64,000 nt of DNA from Parabacteroides goldsteinii DSM 19448 = WAL 12034 (GTDB lineage Bacteria; Bacteroidota; Bacteroidia; Bacteroidales; Tannerellaceae): contig NZ_KQ033913.1 of assembly GCF_000969835.1 (NCBI RefSeq), positions 1,160,501 through 1,224,500 on the forward strand, in the 5' to 3' direction. Under the pieces are notes generated by a model. It was not told the DNA's origin, ran no database searches, and saw nothing but the letters and a program-made list of their open reading frames with translations. How positions within the stretch are numbered: the stretch's first letter is position 1; each line of letters begins with the position of its first letter. The position numbers and the translations under genes were made by a program. This document shows positions 1 through 8,366 of the stretch, one piece after another.

Positions 1-2333
1 GTGGTAACGGGATGATGATGGCTCAGAATGGTTTGATCCATGGGAGAGTGACGGATATGGAAAATAATCCGGTTGACGGCGTAGCCGTTGTTCTCCAGAC
101 ATTGGATTCGGTTTATGTGGATGCGGTGGTAACGGACAGTCTGGGTAGTTTTAATCTGGACCATGTGGCGGAACAGACATGCCGGCTTTTATTCCAACAT
201 CTATTATATGAACCATTCCAGTTGGAGATATCCGGGGAAGATGTCGGAACTGTCCGGCTGACTTCTAAAAACTATGAGCTGGATGGCGTGGTTGTTAAGG
301 CGGAGCGTCCGCAAGTGAAAGTAGAGAACGGGGCTTTGAAATATGATGTTCCTCAATTGATGAAAGATAAATCGGTCAGTAATGCCTTTGAAGTTGTAAA
401 ACAATTGCCGGGTATTATCGGCGGCTCGGATGAGATACAGTTATTGGGAGCCGGTTCCCCGCAAATCATTCTGAACGGGCAGTTGACAACTATGTCGGTA
501 GACCAGTTGATAACCATGCTGAAAAGTATCCCTTCTTCACGGGTGAAAAATGTAGAAGTGATGTACAACGCTCCCGCTAAATATAATATCAGAGGCGCGG
601 TAATCAATGTGATTCTGGACAAGGGGACAACTGACAGCACAGCCTTACAGGGAGAAGTAGGCGTCGATTATCTCCAAAAACATTATGCTTCGGGCAAGGC
701 ACATGCCAATTTGTTGTATTCGACTCCTGACCTGACCGTAGACTTTCTGGTGAATGGTAATAAAGGACGTTATTTCGAGGGGGAAGATATTATGGCAAGG
801 CATACCCTGGAAACAGGAGTGACGGAAATCCATCAATTCGGACGAGGAAACGGTCATATAAACAGCGGAGATATCCGATTGGGACTGGACTATAAATTCA
901 AAAATGAAGATAAGTTGTCGGCAGCCTATTCCTTAGGAGGCAATAGGGTGAAAAAGAACCGGACAGCCAATACCTCCTTTTCTACACCCGAAAAATCTGT
1001 TTCGGAAGAAGAGCGTTTCAGTCGGACTACCGGAGAAGATAAGATTACTCTGCACAATATCCGCTTGCAGTATGACGGTCATAGCGGTGTTACAGCCGGA
1101 ATGGATTTTACCAACTACCATTCGCCTTCTTTCCAGAATTTCCTGGAGAATCGTGGTGAGGAAACGCTGACTGATATGCAGAACAATTCCAAACAGGATA
1201 TTTCACAATGGGCGTTATTTGCCAACCATACACACACTTTTGCCACCGGGTGGACACTGAATTACGGTGTCCACGGTGGTTACACTTCCTCAAAGACCTA
1301 TATCGATTATCTGTATAATAAAGGGGATGGTTACGAACCGGATCCGGATTTACTGGAGAACAATTTGCAGAAAGAATATACAGCCAATGTCTTTGCCGAA
1401 GTATCCAAAAATTTCGGAGAACATTTCTCGGCAACAGCTTCTTTGAAAGGAGAATATTTTAAATCGGATTATACTTCCAACGGCAAGAAATCGACACTTT
1501 GGAATGATTGGACCTTCTTCCCGAATGCCTCGTTGAGTTATCTGTTTACACCGCAGCATATTTTGCAGCTGAACGTGAACAGCAATAAAACATATCCGTC
1601 TTATTGGGAGATTACACCGCAGGCTACACCCATAAACTCTTATTCCGTAGTAATGGGTAATCCGGCTTTGAAGCCTTACCGTTCCTATCAGGGACAGTTG
1701 CTTTATATCCTGAAACAAAAATATACTTTCATGGTTTTTGCCCAGTATGAACCGGATTATTTTGCCCAGTTACCTTATCAGAGTTCAACGGAACTGAAGA
1801 ATGTGTTCCGTTACGAGAATATGGATTATAACCTGGTTGCAGGAGTAGGAGCTGTTATCCCGTTCCGCATCGGTGAATTTATGAACAGCCAGTTTACGGC
1901 ACAGGGCATCCGGATGCAACAGAAGCTGGATCATTTTAATGATATTTCTTTTGATAATAGTAAATACCTGGGGCAGTTCTTCCTGAATAATACATTTACT
2001 TTATCAAAATCACGTCCGAATCTGAAACTGGATTTGAACGGTTATTATATCACCGGAGCCGTGCAGGGAATCTACGATTTGGGTTCTGTCTATAATGTTT
2101 CAGCCGGTTTGAAATGGCAGTTTGCCAATGACAAGGCAACGGTTCTTCTGAAATGTGACAATATTTTCCGGAGCAATCTTCCTAATAAAATCGAAATTAA
2201 TCAGGCAAACCAATACAGCCGCCTGACTAAGATTGACGATACTCGTTGCCTGACTGTTTCCTTCATCTGGAAATTCGGGGGGTATAAGAGTAAAGAGCAT
2301 GATAAGGTAGATACTTCCAGGTTTGGAAAATAG
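1..2333 (+). CDS. TonB-receptor-like outer membrane beta-barrel protein (5' end cut by window)
   Basis: The reading frame is open from base 3, and the ATG at 12 is probably internal. The residues after it (MMMAQNGLIHGRV) look like the end of a signal peptide followed directly by a carboxypeptidase-regulatory-like beta-sandwich at roughly residues 8-90. A plug-like part follows (about 110-210, with the segment LPGIIGG and the strand AVINVILDKG) and then a long series of aromatic-rich beta-strands typical of the OMP_b-brl_3 type of TonB-linked barrel. It ends in a charged tail. Such proteins sit in the outer membrane; the substrate cannot be read from sequence. No SusD partner follows, so this is not an obvious SusCD pair. 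Family assignment is fairly sure, start and function are not. Confidence 0.8.
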   Translation, partial: GNGMMMAQNGLIHGRVTDMENNPVDGVAVVLQTLDSVYVDAVVTDSLGSFNLDHVAEQTCRLLFQHLLYEPFQLEISGEDVGTVRLTSKNYELDGVVVKAERPQVKVENGALKYDVPQLMKDKSVSNAFEVVKQLPGIIGGSDEIQLLGAGSPQIILNGQLTTMSVDQLITMLKSIPSSRVKNVEVMYNAPAKYNIRGAVINVILDKGTTDSTALQGEVGVDYLQKHYASGKAHANLLYSTPDLTVDFLVNGNKGRYFEGEDIMARHTLETGVTEIHQFGRGNGHINSGDIRLGLDYKFKNEDKLSAAYSLGGNRVKKNRTANTSFSTPEKSVSEEERFSRTTGEDKITLHNIRLQYDGHSGVTAGMDFTNYHSPSFQNFLENRGEETLTDMQNNSKQDISQWALFANHTHTFATGWTLNYGVHGGYTSSKTYIDYLYNKGDGYEPDPDLLENNLQKEYTANVFAEVSKNFGEHFSATASLKGEYFKSDYTSNGKKSTLWNDWTFFPNASLSYLFTPQHILQLNVNSNKTYPSYWEITPQATPINSYSVVMGNPALKPYRSYQGQLLYILKQKYTFMVFAQYEPDYFAQLPYQSSTELKNVFRYENMDYNLVAGVGAVIPFRIGEFMNSQFTAQGIRMQQKLDHFNDISFDNSKYLGQFFLNNTFTLSKSRPNLKLDLNGYYITGAVQGIYDLGSVYNVSAGLKWQFANDKATVLLKCDNIFRSNLPNKIEINQANQYSRLTKIDDTRCLTVSFIWKFGGYKSKEHDKVDTSRFGK

Positions 2334-2458
2334 TATCGGTAGTCCTGTTCATTCTGAAATTTCATGTGTCCGGTCTGTCATTTTGATAGCCGGATGGGTG
2401 AGATTCTGCCTTGCAGGCCTGCTATGGGTATCAATTTGGTATATTGAAATTTTGTTTT

Positions 2459-2466
2459 TATCTTTG
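2459..2466 (+). promoter_or_regulatory. Putative -7 box TATCTTTG before the lysO-like leader
   Basis: Exact match to the Bacteroidetes -7 consensus TAnnTTTG. Transcription would begin near 2473 and run through the 33-codon ORF and hairpin at 2613 before reaching the transporter genes. No equally good box lies between the hairpin and 2714. Confidence 0.55.
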
Positions 2467-2493
2467 CGTCCGAATTGGACAAAGCATTTGAAT

Positions 2494-2595
2494 ATGAATA
2501 AAATTTATACAATAAATGATATAAAGAAACAGAATGCCCTCGTGACGTGTGGTATTCCTGTTGTGCATGTCCATTGGTTCAGTGGTTTTATCTAA
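2494..2595 (+). CDS. Possible 33-residue leader peptide upstream of LysO-like genes
   Basis: A 34-codon ORF with ATG start and TAA stop that lies between a -7 box (2459-2466) and a terminator-like hairpin (2613-2640), which is the classic layout of a leader-peptide attenuator. The product starts MNKIYTINDIKKQN and ends VHVHWFSGFI; it has no transmembrane stretch or known domain. It occupies the middle of the 380-base interval 2334-2713, where nothing else gene-like was seen. Whether it is translated is unknown. A longer ORF in the same frame reaches back into the upstream gene and its N-terminal part is probably a shadow. Confidence 0.35.
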   Translation: MNKIYTINDIKKQNALVTCGIPVVHVHWFSGFI

Positions 2596-2612
2596 ATAAT
2601 ATTTCCTTTCTT

Positions 2613-2640
2613 CTCCGGCATCAGCTTTCCGGAGTTTTTA
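2613..2640 (+). terminator. Hairpin plus T-run, possible attenuator
   Basis: CTCCGG (2613-2618) pairs with CCGGAG (2629-2634), followed by TTTTT. It lies 17 bases after the leader stop and 74 bases before the transporter start, so read-through would control the transporter genes. Confidence 0.55.
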
Positions 2641-2713
2641 TAACACCATTCATTTTTATTAGTAACGTATCGCGGGAGAATCCTTATTCGTCCGTGTTAA
2701 ATTGATTATACAT

Positions 2714-2998
2714 ATGTTTATAGTTTTATGCCTGTTATGCATAGGGACAGGTGCGGGCTATCTGTTCCGTCGTGCTCATAGTTTAAGGAAATTGGAAAAT
2801 ACAATCTCTTATACCATATTCGCCATGTTATTTGTTTTCGGCATTACTATCGGGGCAAACAAAACCTTAGTGGATAATATTGGTGATTTTGGTTTGCAGG
2901 CAGCGTTGCTGGCTGGTTGCGGTGTACTGGGAAGCCTGTTGGCCTCTTATATTGCATATAAATTTTTATCAGAGAAAGGAGACGGTGATGAAAAGTAA
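2714..2998 (+). CDS. LysO-type exporter, N-terminal half (DUF340-like membrane protein)
   Basis: A 94-residue hydrophobic protein with about three membrane segments (around residues 1-15, 33-50 and 58-80). The segment FGITIGANKTL matches the first half of LysO/YbjE, the lysine exporter that in E. coli is one polypeptide. The ATG at 2714 is preferred over the TTG at 2702. The next gene overlaps it by 11 bases and encodes the second half, so the two probably form one transporter in the inner membrane. Split LysO genes are a known arrangement in this family. The substrate (lysine or another amino acid) is inferred from family only. Confidence 0.75.
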   Translation: MFIVLCLLCIGTGAGYLFRRAHSLRKLENTISYTIFAMLFVFGITIGANKTLVDNIGDFGLQAALLAGCGVLGSLLASYIAYKFLSEKGDGDEK

Positions 2999-3614
2999 TC
3001 TGATTGTTATATGTTGCTTTTTTGCAGGGATACTTTGTGGAATGTTCGGGGGGGAGGAACTGGCTGCCTATTGTACAAAATTACCGACATGGTTATTGTA
3101 TGCGCTTATTATCCAGGTCGGATTGAATATAGGTTCTAACGGAGAGATGGGAGCCATGCTGCGGAGCGTACGGTTGTCCAGTCTTTTACTGCCATTGTTT
3201 ACGATATTAGGCACATTGCTTTTCTCAGCGATAGCAAGTGTGCTGCTGAAGACCTGGAATGTATATGATTGTATGGCGGTTGGAAGTGGATTTGCTTACT
3301 ATTCTTTATCGTCGTTGCTGATTGTACAGTTCAAGGAGGCTTCTGCCGGAATAGAGATTGCCACACAGTTGGGAACTATTGCTTTACTGGCTAATATTAT
3401 CCGGGAGATGATGGCTTTATTCGGTGCGCCGGTTTATGCCTCTTTATTCGGGAAGTTTGCTCCGGTATCTGTTGCCGGCATCAACTCGATGGATGTCTGT
3501 CTGCCCGTTATCAGCAGGTATTCGGGAAAAGGGATTGTCCCCATTGCTATTATTCATGGAATCATCCTGGAGATTAGCGTTCCGCTATTGATATCGTTGT
3601 TTTGTAAGTTATGA
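2988..3614 (+). CDS. lysO: LysO family transporter, C-terminal half
   Basis: A 208-residue polytopic membrane protein with about six hydrophobic segments. The motifs LIIQVGLNIGS, GSGFAYYSLSSLL and LANIIREMMAL correspond to the conserved core of LysO (DUF340) amino-acid exporters. Start ATG at 2988 follows a purine-rich AGAGAAAGGAGA stretch inside the upstream gene and gives an 11-base overlap, suggesting translational coupling with the N-terminal half at 2714. A longer in-frame ORF upstream lies inside that gene and is unlikely to be used. Probable role: inner-membrane export of lysine or a related amino acid when internal levels rise; regulation may act through the leader at 2494-2640. Confidence 0.8.
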   Translation: MKSNLIVICCFFAGILCGMFGGEELAAYCTKLPTWLLYALIIQVGLNIGSNGEMGAMLRSVRLSSLLLPLFTILGTLLFSAIASVLLKTWNVYDCMAVGSGFAYYSLSSLLIVQFKEASAGIEIATQLGTIALLANIIREMMALFGAPVYASLFGKFAPVSVAGINSMDVCLPVISRYSGKGIVPIAIIHGIILEISVPLLISLFCKL

Positions 3615-3637
3615 TTTTGATTTTGGGATATAATTTA

Positions 3638-3645
3638 TAGCTTTG
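3638..3645 (+). promoter_or_regulatory. Putative -7 box TAGCTTTG of the M28 lipoprotein gene
   Basis: Match to TAnnTTTG 30 bases upstream of the ATG at 3675. Confidence 0.55.
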
Positions 3646-3674
3646 TGGACAAACAAGCTTAATACCTTAAAATT

Positions 3675-4691
3675 ATGCGAATAAACAGCTTAGCGGCCTC
3701 TCTCTTTCTGCTCATTATTATCGGTGGGTTCTCATGTAAAAATAAGAATACTGGAAATGTTTCAGAGGGAGAGGAAAAGCCCGGATTGGCGGTCTCTGTT
3801 CCCGATTTCAATGCAGATAGTGCTTATTCCTATATTGTCGAACAAATTGCTTTCGGACCACGTGTACCGAATACGGAGGCACATCGTCATTGCAGTGATT
3901 ATCTGATTGCAGGTCTGAAACGTTTTGGGGCAGCGGTGCAGGTACAGGAAGCAATGCTTACTGCTTATAACGGTGACCGTTTGAATGCTCGTAATATTAT
4001 CGGGTCATATAATCCGGATAATCCCCGGCGGATTCTGCTTTTTGCGCATTGGGATACGCGTCCCTATGCCGACCATGACCCAAATCCTGACAAATGGCGT
4101 GTTCCCATTGACGGTGCGGATGATGGGGCCAGTGGAGTAGGTGTCCTGCTGGAAATATGTCGTCAGTTAGGCGGTCAGAATCCGAATATCGGTATCGATG
4201 TTATATTTTTCGATGCAGAAGATTATGGTACTCCCCGTTTTATAACTGAAAACAGTCCGGAAGAGAGTTGGTGTCTTGGTTCACAGTATTGGTCTGCCAA
4301 TCCCCATGTGACTAATTATCGGGCGGATTATGGGATATTACTTGATATGGTGGGGAGTCGTAATGCAACCTTCTTCAAGGAAGCCACTTCCATGGAATAT
4401 GCTTCTCAGGTTGTGGAGAAGGTTTGGGAGGCTGCGCGCAATCTCGGCTATGGCAAGTTCTTCTTTAATGAACCGGGAGGCGGTGTGCTTGACGACCATA
4501 CCTTTATTATCAGAGGACGGAATATACCCTGTATCGATATTATAAACTATGACCCGGAAAGTTCACACCGCTTTGGTACTTACTGGCATACACATGATGA
4601 TAATTTGGATAACATAGACCAGACGACCTTGAAAGCTGTTGGTCAAACTGTTCTGGAAGTGATTTATAAAGGGGTGGAAAATAATATTTAA
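3675..4691 (+). CDS. M28-fold lipoprotein, probable glutaminyl-peptide cyclotransferase (type II QC)
   Basis: A 338-residue protein with a signal peptide ending GGFSC, consistent with lipidation of Cys21. The M28 zinc-peptidase fold is visible: HWDTRPYADHD (about 130), DGADDGASGVG with the metal Asp, FFDAEDYG with the acidic pair, and a late His in WHTHDDN. Length, the single-zinc pattern and the GPRVPNTEAH segment fit animal-type glutaminyl cyclases, which convert N-terminal Gln to pyroglutamate on exported proteins; related enzymes are known in Porphyromonas and Tannerella. In Bacteroidota many periplasmic proteins expose N-terminal Gln after signal peptidase I cleavage. Aminopeptidase activity is the main alternative. 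Single gene with its own promoter, ending at a shared terminator. Confidence 0.78.
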   Translation: MRINSLAASLFLLIIIGGFSCKNKNTGNVSEGEEKPGLAVSVPDFNADSAYSYIVEQIAFGPRVPNTEAHRHCSDYLIAGLKRFGAAVQVQEAMLTAYNGDRLNARNIIGSYNPDNPRRILLFAHWDTRPYADHDPNPDKWRVPIDGADDGASGVGVLLEICRQLGGQNPNIGIDVIFFDAEDYGTPRFITENSPEESWCLGSQYWSANPHVTNYRADYGILLDMVGSRNATFFKEATSMEYASQVVEKVWEAARNLGYGKFFFNEPGGGVLDDHTFIIRGRNIPCIDIINYDPESSHRFGTYWHTHDDNLDNIDQTTLKAVGQTVLEVIYKGVENNI

Positions 4692-4712
4692 GGAAATACA
4701 GATTTGAAAAAT

Positions 4713-4753
4713 AAAAAGCATAGGCCGAAATCAATAACCGGCCTATGCTTTTT
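4713..4753. terminator. Bidirectional terminator between convergent genes
   Basis: A 15-bp perfect stem, AAAAAGCATAGGCCG (4713-4727) with its complement at 4739-4753, with A and T runs on both flanks. It serves the M28 gene (+) and the GH20 gene (-). Confidence 0.85.
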
Positions 4754-4756
4754 GTT

Positions 4757-6397
4757 CTATCTCGGAACGATCTCGAACGGAACCCTGACAAATACACCAT
4801 GTTTCATCAAATTCATCAGATTCGGATACATTCGTTCCTTAAAGGAATCCCAGCTCCGGTGTTCCATCTGTGTCCATCCGGCTTCGGCCAAAGCAAGGCC
4901 GCGTGGATAGGTCATATAAGTCACACGGTTAATATCCTGCATCGCTTCTCCCCATAATGTGCCGGTGATGCCTAAAATATGCGCCTGTTGTGAGGCAGGA
5001 AGTCCGTATCCGGGGTCGAAGCGGTAACTGGTTTCCAGCGTGGTGACAGGCATTCCCCAGTTCTTAAACTCCGGAAGGTCGCCTTTTAGTTGCGGATAGT
5101 CCAGATAAGTATATTCACCCGGAGCCATGATTAACGGATTACCATGTTTTGCAGTTAGTTCGATACATTTGGGAGTTAATCCGGCACGCCAGGTGATCAG
5201 TGTGGCGTCTTTGGGATAATCGAACAGGTATTCATTGGCCGGCATACGGACATTATCCAGCTCGCACCATAACATCGGTTCTTTTCCGTATTTGCGGACA
5301 GAGGCCAGTATTTTATCGAAGAAATAATTCATTAACTGCGATTCTTTGGTGTAACCAAGTTGTTTCATTAAATTCTGGCAGTGGGTACATTTGGTCCAGT
5401 TCTTTTCGATAACAGCTTCGTCTCCTCCTAAATGGATTTTGGAGGAAGGGAATATATCGGCTATTTCTTTGATGATATCGTCATAAACGGTATACACTTT
5501 GTCATTATTGGCACAAAGCATCAGATCGACTGTTTGCCCCATTATTTTCTGAATCGTATCGGTGTGTGTACATCCCAGTTCCGGATAAGTAGCCAAAACT
5601 GCCACCGTGTGACCGGGGATATCCAGTTCGGGAATGATTTCAACGTTTCTGTCGGCTGCGTATTTGATGAGGTCTTTCAGTTGTTCCTGTGTATAGAAAC
5701 CATTGTCGGGTCCGTTGGAGCCGGTTTTCGGATTGCGGAATGCCCCGATCTCTGTTAGTTTGGGGTGTTTTTTGATTTCAACACGCCATCCCTGATCGTC
5801 AGTCAGATGTAACTGCAAAACATTGTATTTGTATTTTGCCATCTGGTTGATATAGAATTTTACATCTTCTACAGGAAGAAAGTGGCGGGCAGGGTCAAGC
5901 ATCAATGCCCGGTAACCATAGCGGGGTTCGTCGTCGATACGGATAGGAGCGATTTGATTGTTCGCAGTGTTACATACATCTCCCAGCAATATCTGATCCA
6001 GTGTTTTCAGTCCGTAGAAGAGGGCGGCATGGCTGCTTCCTTTGATCGATAGTTTCTTTTCTGAAATATCCAGCATGTAGTGTTCTTTCCCTTTTATTGA
6101 AGGGTCGAGTTCTATCTCGATAACAGAATTACCGGATGTGGAAGGAGCACCGATATCGGCAACCTGTCCGGTTCGTTCGCCCAGAATACGCTGTAGTTCA
6201 AATAAACAAAATGCTTGTTTGGGCAGATTGGTTTTAACGGTTGTCCGGGGAGTAAGGACGAAATTCTTTTTACCTGTCATCTGTTCGATTCGATTAGGCA
6301 GAGGCAATAAAGCCGAAGTATTGCTCTGTCCGAAAGAAAGTGTTGCCGCTAATAGCAGTAATGACGTAATTTTGAGTTTCTTAGTATTAAAAATCAT
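4757..6397 (-). CDS. Beta-N-acetylhexosaminidase, GH20
   Basis: A 546-residue secreted enzyme. Signal peptide at residues 1-23 (LLLLAATLSFGQ), then a GH20b-type N-terminal domain to about 140 and a TIM barrel. Visible motifs are YGYRALMLDPARHFLP, NVLQLHLTDDQGWR, EIIPELDIPGHT and the catalytic HLGGDEA with the Asp-Glu pair near 326-327; the Glu is the acid and the Asp orients the substrate acetamido group. It releases terminal GlcNAc or GalNAc from glycans in the periplasm or at the cell surface. Two -7 boxes lie upstream (6441 and 6508). A second, more divergent GH20 protein is encoded about 2 kb away, across phoH. Confidence 0.92.
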   Translation of the reverse strand: MIFNTKKLKITSLLLLAATLSFGQSNTSALLPLPNRIEQMTGKKNFVLTPRTTVKTNLPKQAFCLFELQRILGERTGQVADIGAPSTSGNSVIEIELDPSIKGKEHYMLDISEKKLSIKGSSHAALFYGLKTLDQILLGDVCNTANNQIAPIRIDDEPRYGYRALMLDPARHFLPVEDVKFYINQMAKYKYNVLQLHLTDDQGWRVEIKKHPKLTEIGAFRNPKTGSNGPDNGFYTQEQLKDLIKYAADRNVEIIPELDIPGHTVAVLATYPELGCTHTDTIQKIMGQTVDLMLCANNDKVYTVYDDIIKEIADIFPSSKIHLGGDEAVIEKNWTKCTHCQNLMKQLGYTKESQLMNYFFDKILASVRKYGKEPMLWCELDNVRMPANEYLFDYPKDATLITWRAGLTPKCIELTAKHGNPLIMAPGEYTYLDYPQLKGDLPEFKNWGMPVTTLETSYRFDPGYGLPASQQAHILGITGTLWGEAMQDINRVTYMTYPRGLALAEAGWTQMEHRSWDSFKERMYPNLMNLMKHGVFVRVPFEIVPR

Positions 6398-6440
6398 ACA
6401 TCTTAGGTTATTTTGTTATTAAAAAATCAGATCTTCGGTA

Positions 6441-6448
6441 CAAAGATA
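6441..6448 (-). promoter_or_regulatory. Putative -7 box TATCTTTG (proximal) of the GH20 gene
   Basis: Plus-strand CAAAGATA, 43 bases upstream of the start at 6397. It is one of two such boxes. Confidence 0.5.
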
Positions 6449-6507
6449 CATAACGAGATTAATTATCCTGGTATCTTATGAACTTTTCGTTATCAATGAA
6501 TACGATG

Positions 6508-6515
6508 CAAAGATA
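6508..6515 (-). promoter_or_regulatory. Putative -7 box TATCTTTG (distal) of the GH20 gene
   Basis: Plus-strand CAAAGATA, 67 bases further from the gene than the proximal box; a second start site is possible. Confidence 0.4.
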
Positions 6516-6599
6516 GGTAAGCCTATTTTATAAAAGAACTCAATGGCTCCCAACGGGACTCAACGGGCACATACAGGCACTTTTTTCTTTTATTCAAAA

Positions 6600-6674
6600 A
6601 AACAATTGTTTTCAGTTACAAATACAACTGTTTTTGAATGCAAATACAATTGTTTTTGTGTTTGAATACAATTG
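6600..6674. repeat. Four-unit 22-bp array, core CAATTG (array A)
   Basis: CAATTG or CAACTG occurs at 6603, 6625, 6647 and 6669, exactly 22 bases apart, each followed by a T-run (TTTT to TTTTTT) and, for three of the four, preceded by AATA. The first core is the perfect palindrome AAAACAATTGTTTT. The array lies in the 566-base interval 6398-6963, which otherwise holds only the two GH20 -7 boxes, a duplicated 16-mer (6746 and 6801) and AT-rich DNA before phoH. Confidence 0.8.
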
Positions 6675-6745
6675 TTTTTTCAGAGCCGGAAGGATGCAAA
6701 AAAATAAAATCCTTTTTATTTATTCTTATATATAATGTAGGGAAT

Positions 6746-6816
6746 TGACAGCCTTCAGGCAGGAGGTGGTGTAAAGTGTTGAATATGAGTGTGTAAGACG
6801 TGACAGCCTTCAGGCA
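6746..6816. repeat. Duplicated 16-mer TGACAGCCTTCAGGCA
   Basis: Perfect copies at 6746-6761 and 6801-6816, start to start 55 bases, about 150-220 bases upstream of phoH. Each contains the small dyad GCCT-TC-AGGC. It could be a regulator site or a dispersed repeat. Confidence 0.6.
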
Positions 6817-6963
6817 TTTTGTTTAACTCCTGATTTTTAACCGATTATGAAATTCGCACAAAACTAGAATAAATTGGTCCGGCGCATTTATTTTCCGTTT
6901 TAAACCAAACAAGTTCCAAAAATGTTTTTAACTTAGAAGCGATAATCTTTAAATCGAAAGATC

Positions 6964-8289
6964 ATGGGAGCAAAGAAGAATTTTGTATTGGATACCAACG
7001 TTATCTTGCATGACTACAAGTGTATCGAAAATTTTCAGGAGAATGATATCTATCTTCCTATCGTCGTGTTGGAAGAGTTGGATAAATTTAAAAAGGGGAG
7101 CGACCAGATTAATTATAATGCCCGTGAATTTGTGCGCGAGCTGGATCTGATGACCAGTAACGATCTCTTTTTGAAAGGTGCCTCGTTGGGACCGGGTTTG
7201 GGAACATTACATGTCGTAACAGGTGACAAATACCAGGAAAAGATAGCTTTGTCTTTCCCGGACAGGACGCCTGACCACCGTATCTTATCCTGCACGCTTT
7301 CCGTTGCAGAAAAGACACCTAAGATGCAGACTATCCTGGTTACGAAGGATGTCAACCTGCGTATGAAAGCCCGTGCATTGGGTATTCAGGTGGAAGACTA
7401 CATCACGGATAAGGTAATCAATGTCGATATCTTTGAACGTGCTCAGGATACCTACGAAAATATAGATCCTGATCTGATCGATAAGATCTATTCAACCCCT
7501 GACGGACTGGATGCGGATTTGTTCGAATTCAAATCTAAACTCGAACCGAACGAATGCTTTATATTGAAGAGTATACGGGCTTCTGTTTTAGCTCGTTATA
7601 ATCCGTTTACAGGAAAGATAAAGAAGGTGGAAAAGAGTTCTAATTATGGTATTCAACCCCGTAATGCGGAACAAAGTTTTGCTTTTGAAATTTTGAATGA
7701 TCCGGACGTGAAACTGGTTGGACTGACGGGTAAAGCCGGGACAGGTAAGACCTTGCTGGCACTGGCTGCCGCACTTAAACAAGCCGGACTTTATAAGCAA
7801 ATCCTGCTGGCACGTCCGATTGTGGCGTTGGCAAATAAGGATATCGGATTCCTGCCGGGAGACGAAAAACAGAAAGTAGCTCCTTATATGCAGCCTCTGT
7901 TCGATAATCTGAACGTGATAAAGAACCAGTTCGCTCCCGGAAGCCAGGATGTCCGTAAAATAGATGATTTACAAAAGAATAATCAGTTGGTCATCGAGGC
8001 GTTGGCCTTTATTCGCGGACGTAGTTTATCGGAAACTTTCTGTATCATTGATGAAGCCCAGAATCTGACTCCGCATGAGATCAAGACGATCATCACCCGT
8101 GCCGGAGAAGGAACAAAGATGGTATTTACAGGTGATATCCAGCAGATCGACTCGCCTTATCTGGATGCCCAAAGTAATGGTCTGGCCTATATGGTCGACA
8201 AGATGAAAGGGCAGGAGTTGTTTGCCCATATCAACCTGATCAAGGGTGAACGTAGCCAGTTGTCTGAGTTGGCTTCGGATCTGTTATAA
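6964..8289 (+). CDS. phoH: PIN domain plus PhoH ATPase (PhoH2-type)
   Basis: A 441-residue cytoplasmic protein. The N-terminal PIN ribonuclease domain (about 5-150) shows the acidic residues in FVLDTNVILHD, VLEELDKFKKG and TKDVNLRMKA. The C-terminal PhoH P-loop ATPase (about 230-441) has Walker A GKAGTGKT near 256 and Walker B FCIIDEAQN, then TGDIQQID. PhoH2 proteins of this architecture have been described as RNA-unwinding and RNA-cutting enzymes; some are paired with an upstream antitoxin-like ORF (PhoAT), but none is seen here. ATG at 6964 follows an AT-rich leader without a clear -7 box. It ends before a bidirectional terminator. Confidence 0.92.
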   Translation: MGAKKNFVLDTNVILHDYKCIENFQENDIYLPIVVLEELDKFKKGSDQINYNAREFVRELDLMTSNDLFLKGASLGPGLGTLHVVTGDKYQEKIALSFPDRTPDHRILSCTLSVAEKTPKMQTILVTKDVNLRMKARALGIQVEDYITDKVINVDIFERAQDTYENIDPDLIDKIYSTPDGLDADLFEFKSKLEPNECFILKSIRASVLARYNPFTGKIKKVEKSSNYGIQPRNAEQSFAFEILNDPDVKLVGLTGKAGTGKTLLALAAALKQAGLYKQILLARPIVALANKDIGFLPGDEKQKVAPYMQPLFDNLNVIKNQFAPGSQDVRKIDDLQKNNQLVIEALAFIRGRSLSETFCIIDEAQNLTPHEIKTIITRAGEGTKMVFTGDIQQIDSPYLDAQSNGLAYMVDKMKGQELFAHINLIKGERSQLSELASDLL

Positions 8290-8305
8290 GAGTATTATAA
8301 AATAA

Positions 8306-8346
8306 AAATATCCGTGTATGTGAGAATGCTCAGTACACGGATATTT
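8306..8346. terminator. Bidirectional terminator between phoH and the second GH20 gene
   Basis: A 13-bp perfect stem, AAATATCCGTGTA (8306-8318) with TACACGGATATTT (8334-8346), flanked by A and T runs. Confidence 0.85.
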
Positions 8347-8366
8347 ATTTTCTAAGAGAATTTCTT

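Noticed and set aside
2323..2595. 90-residue ORF overlapping the end of the first gene
   Set aside because: Its N-terminal part overlaps the barrel gene and lies before the -7 box at 2459; only the last 33 codons are kept as a possible leader peptide.
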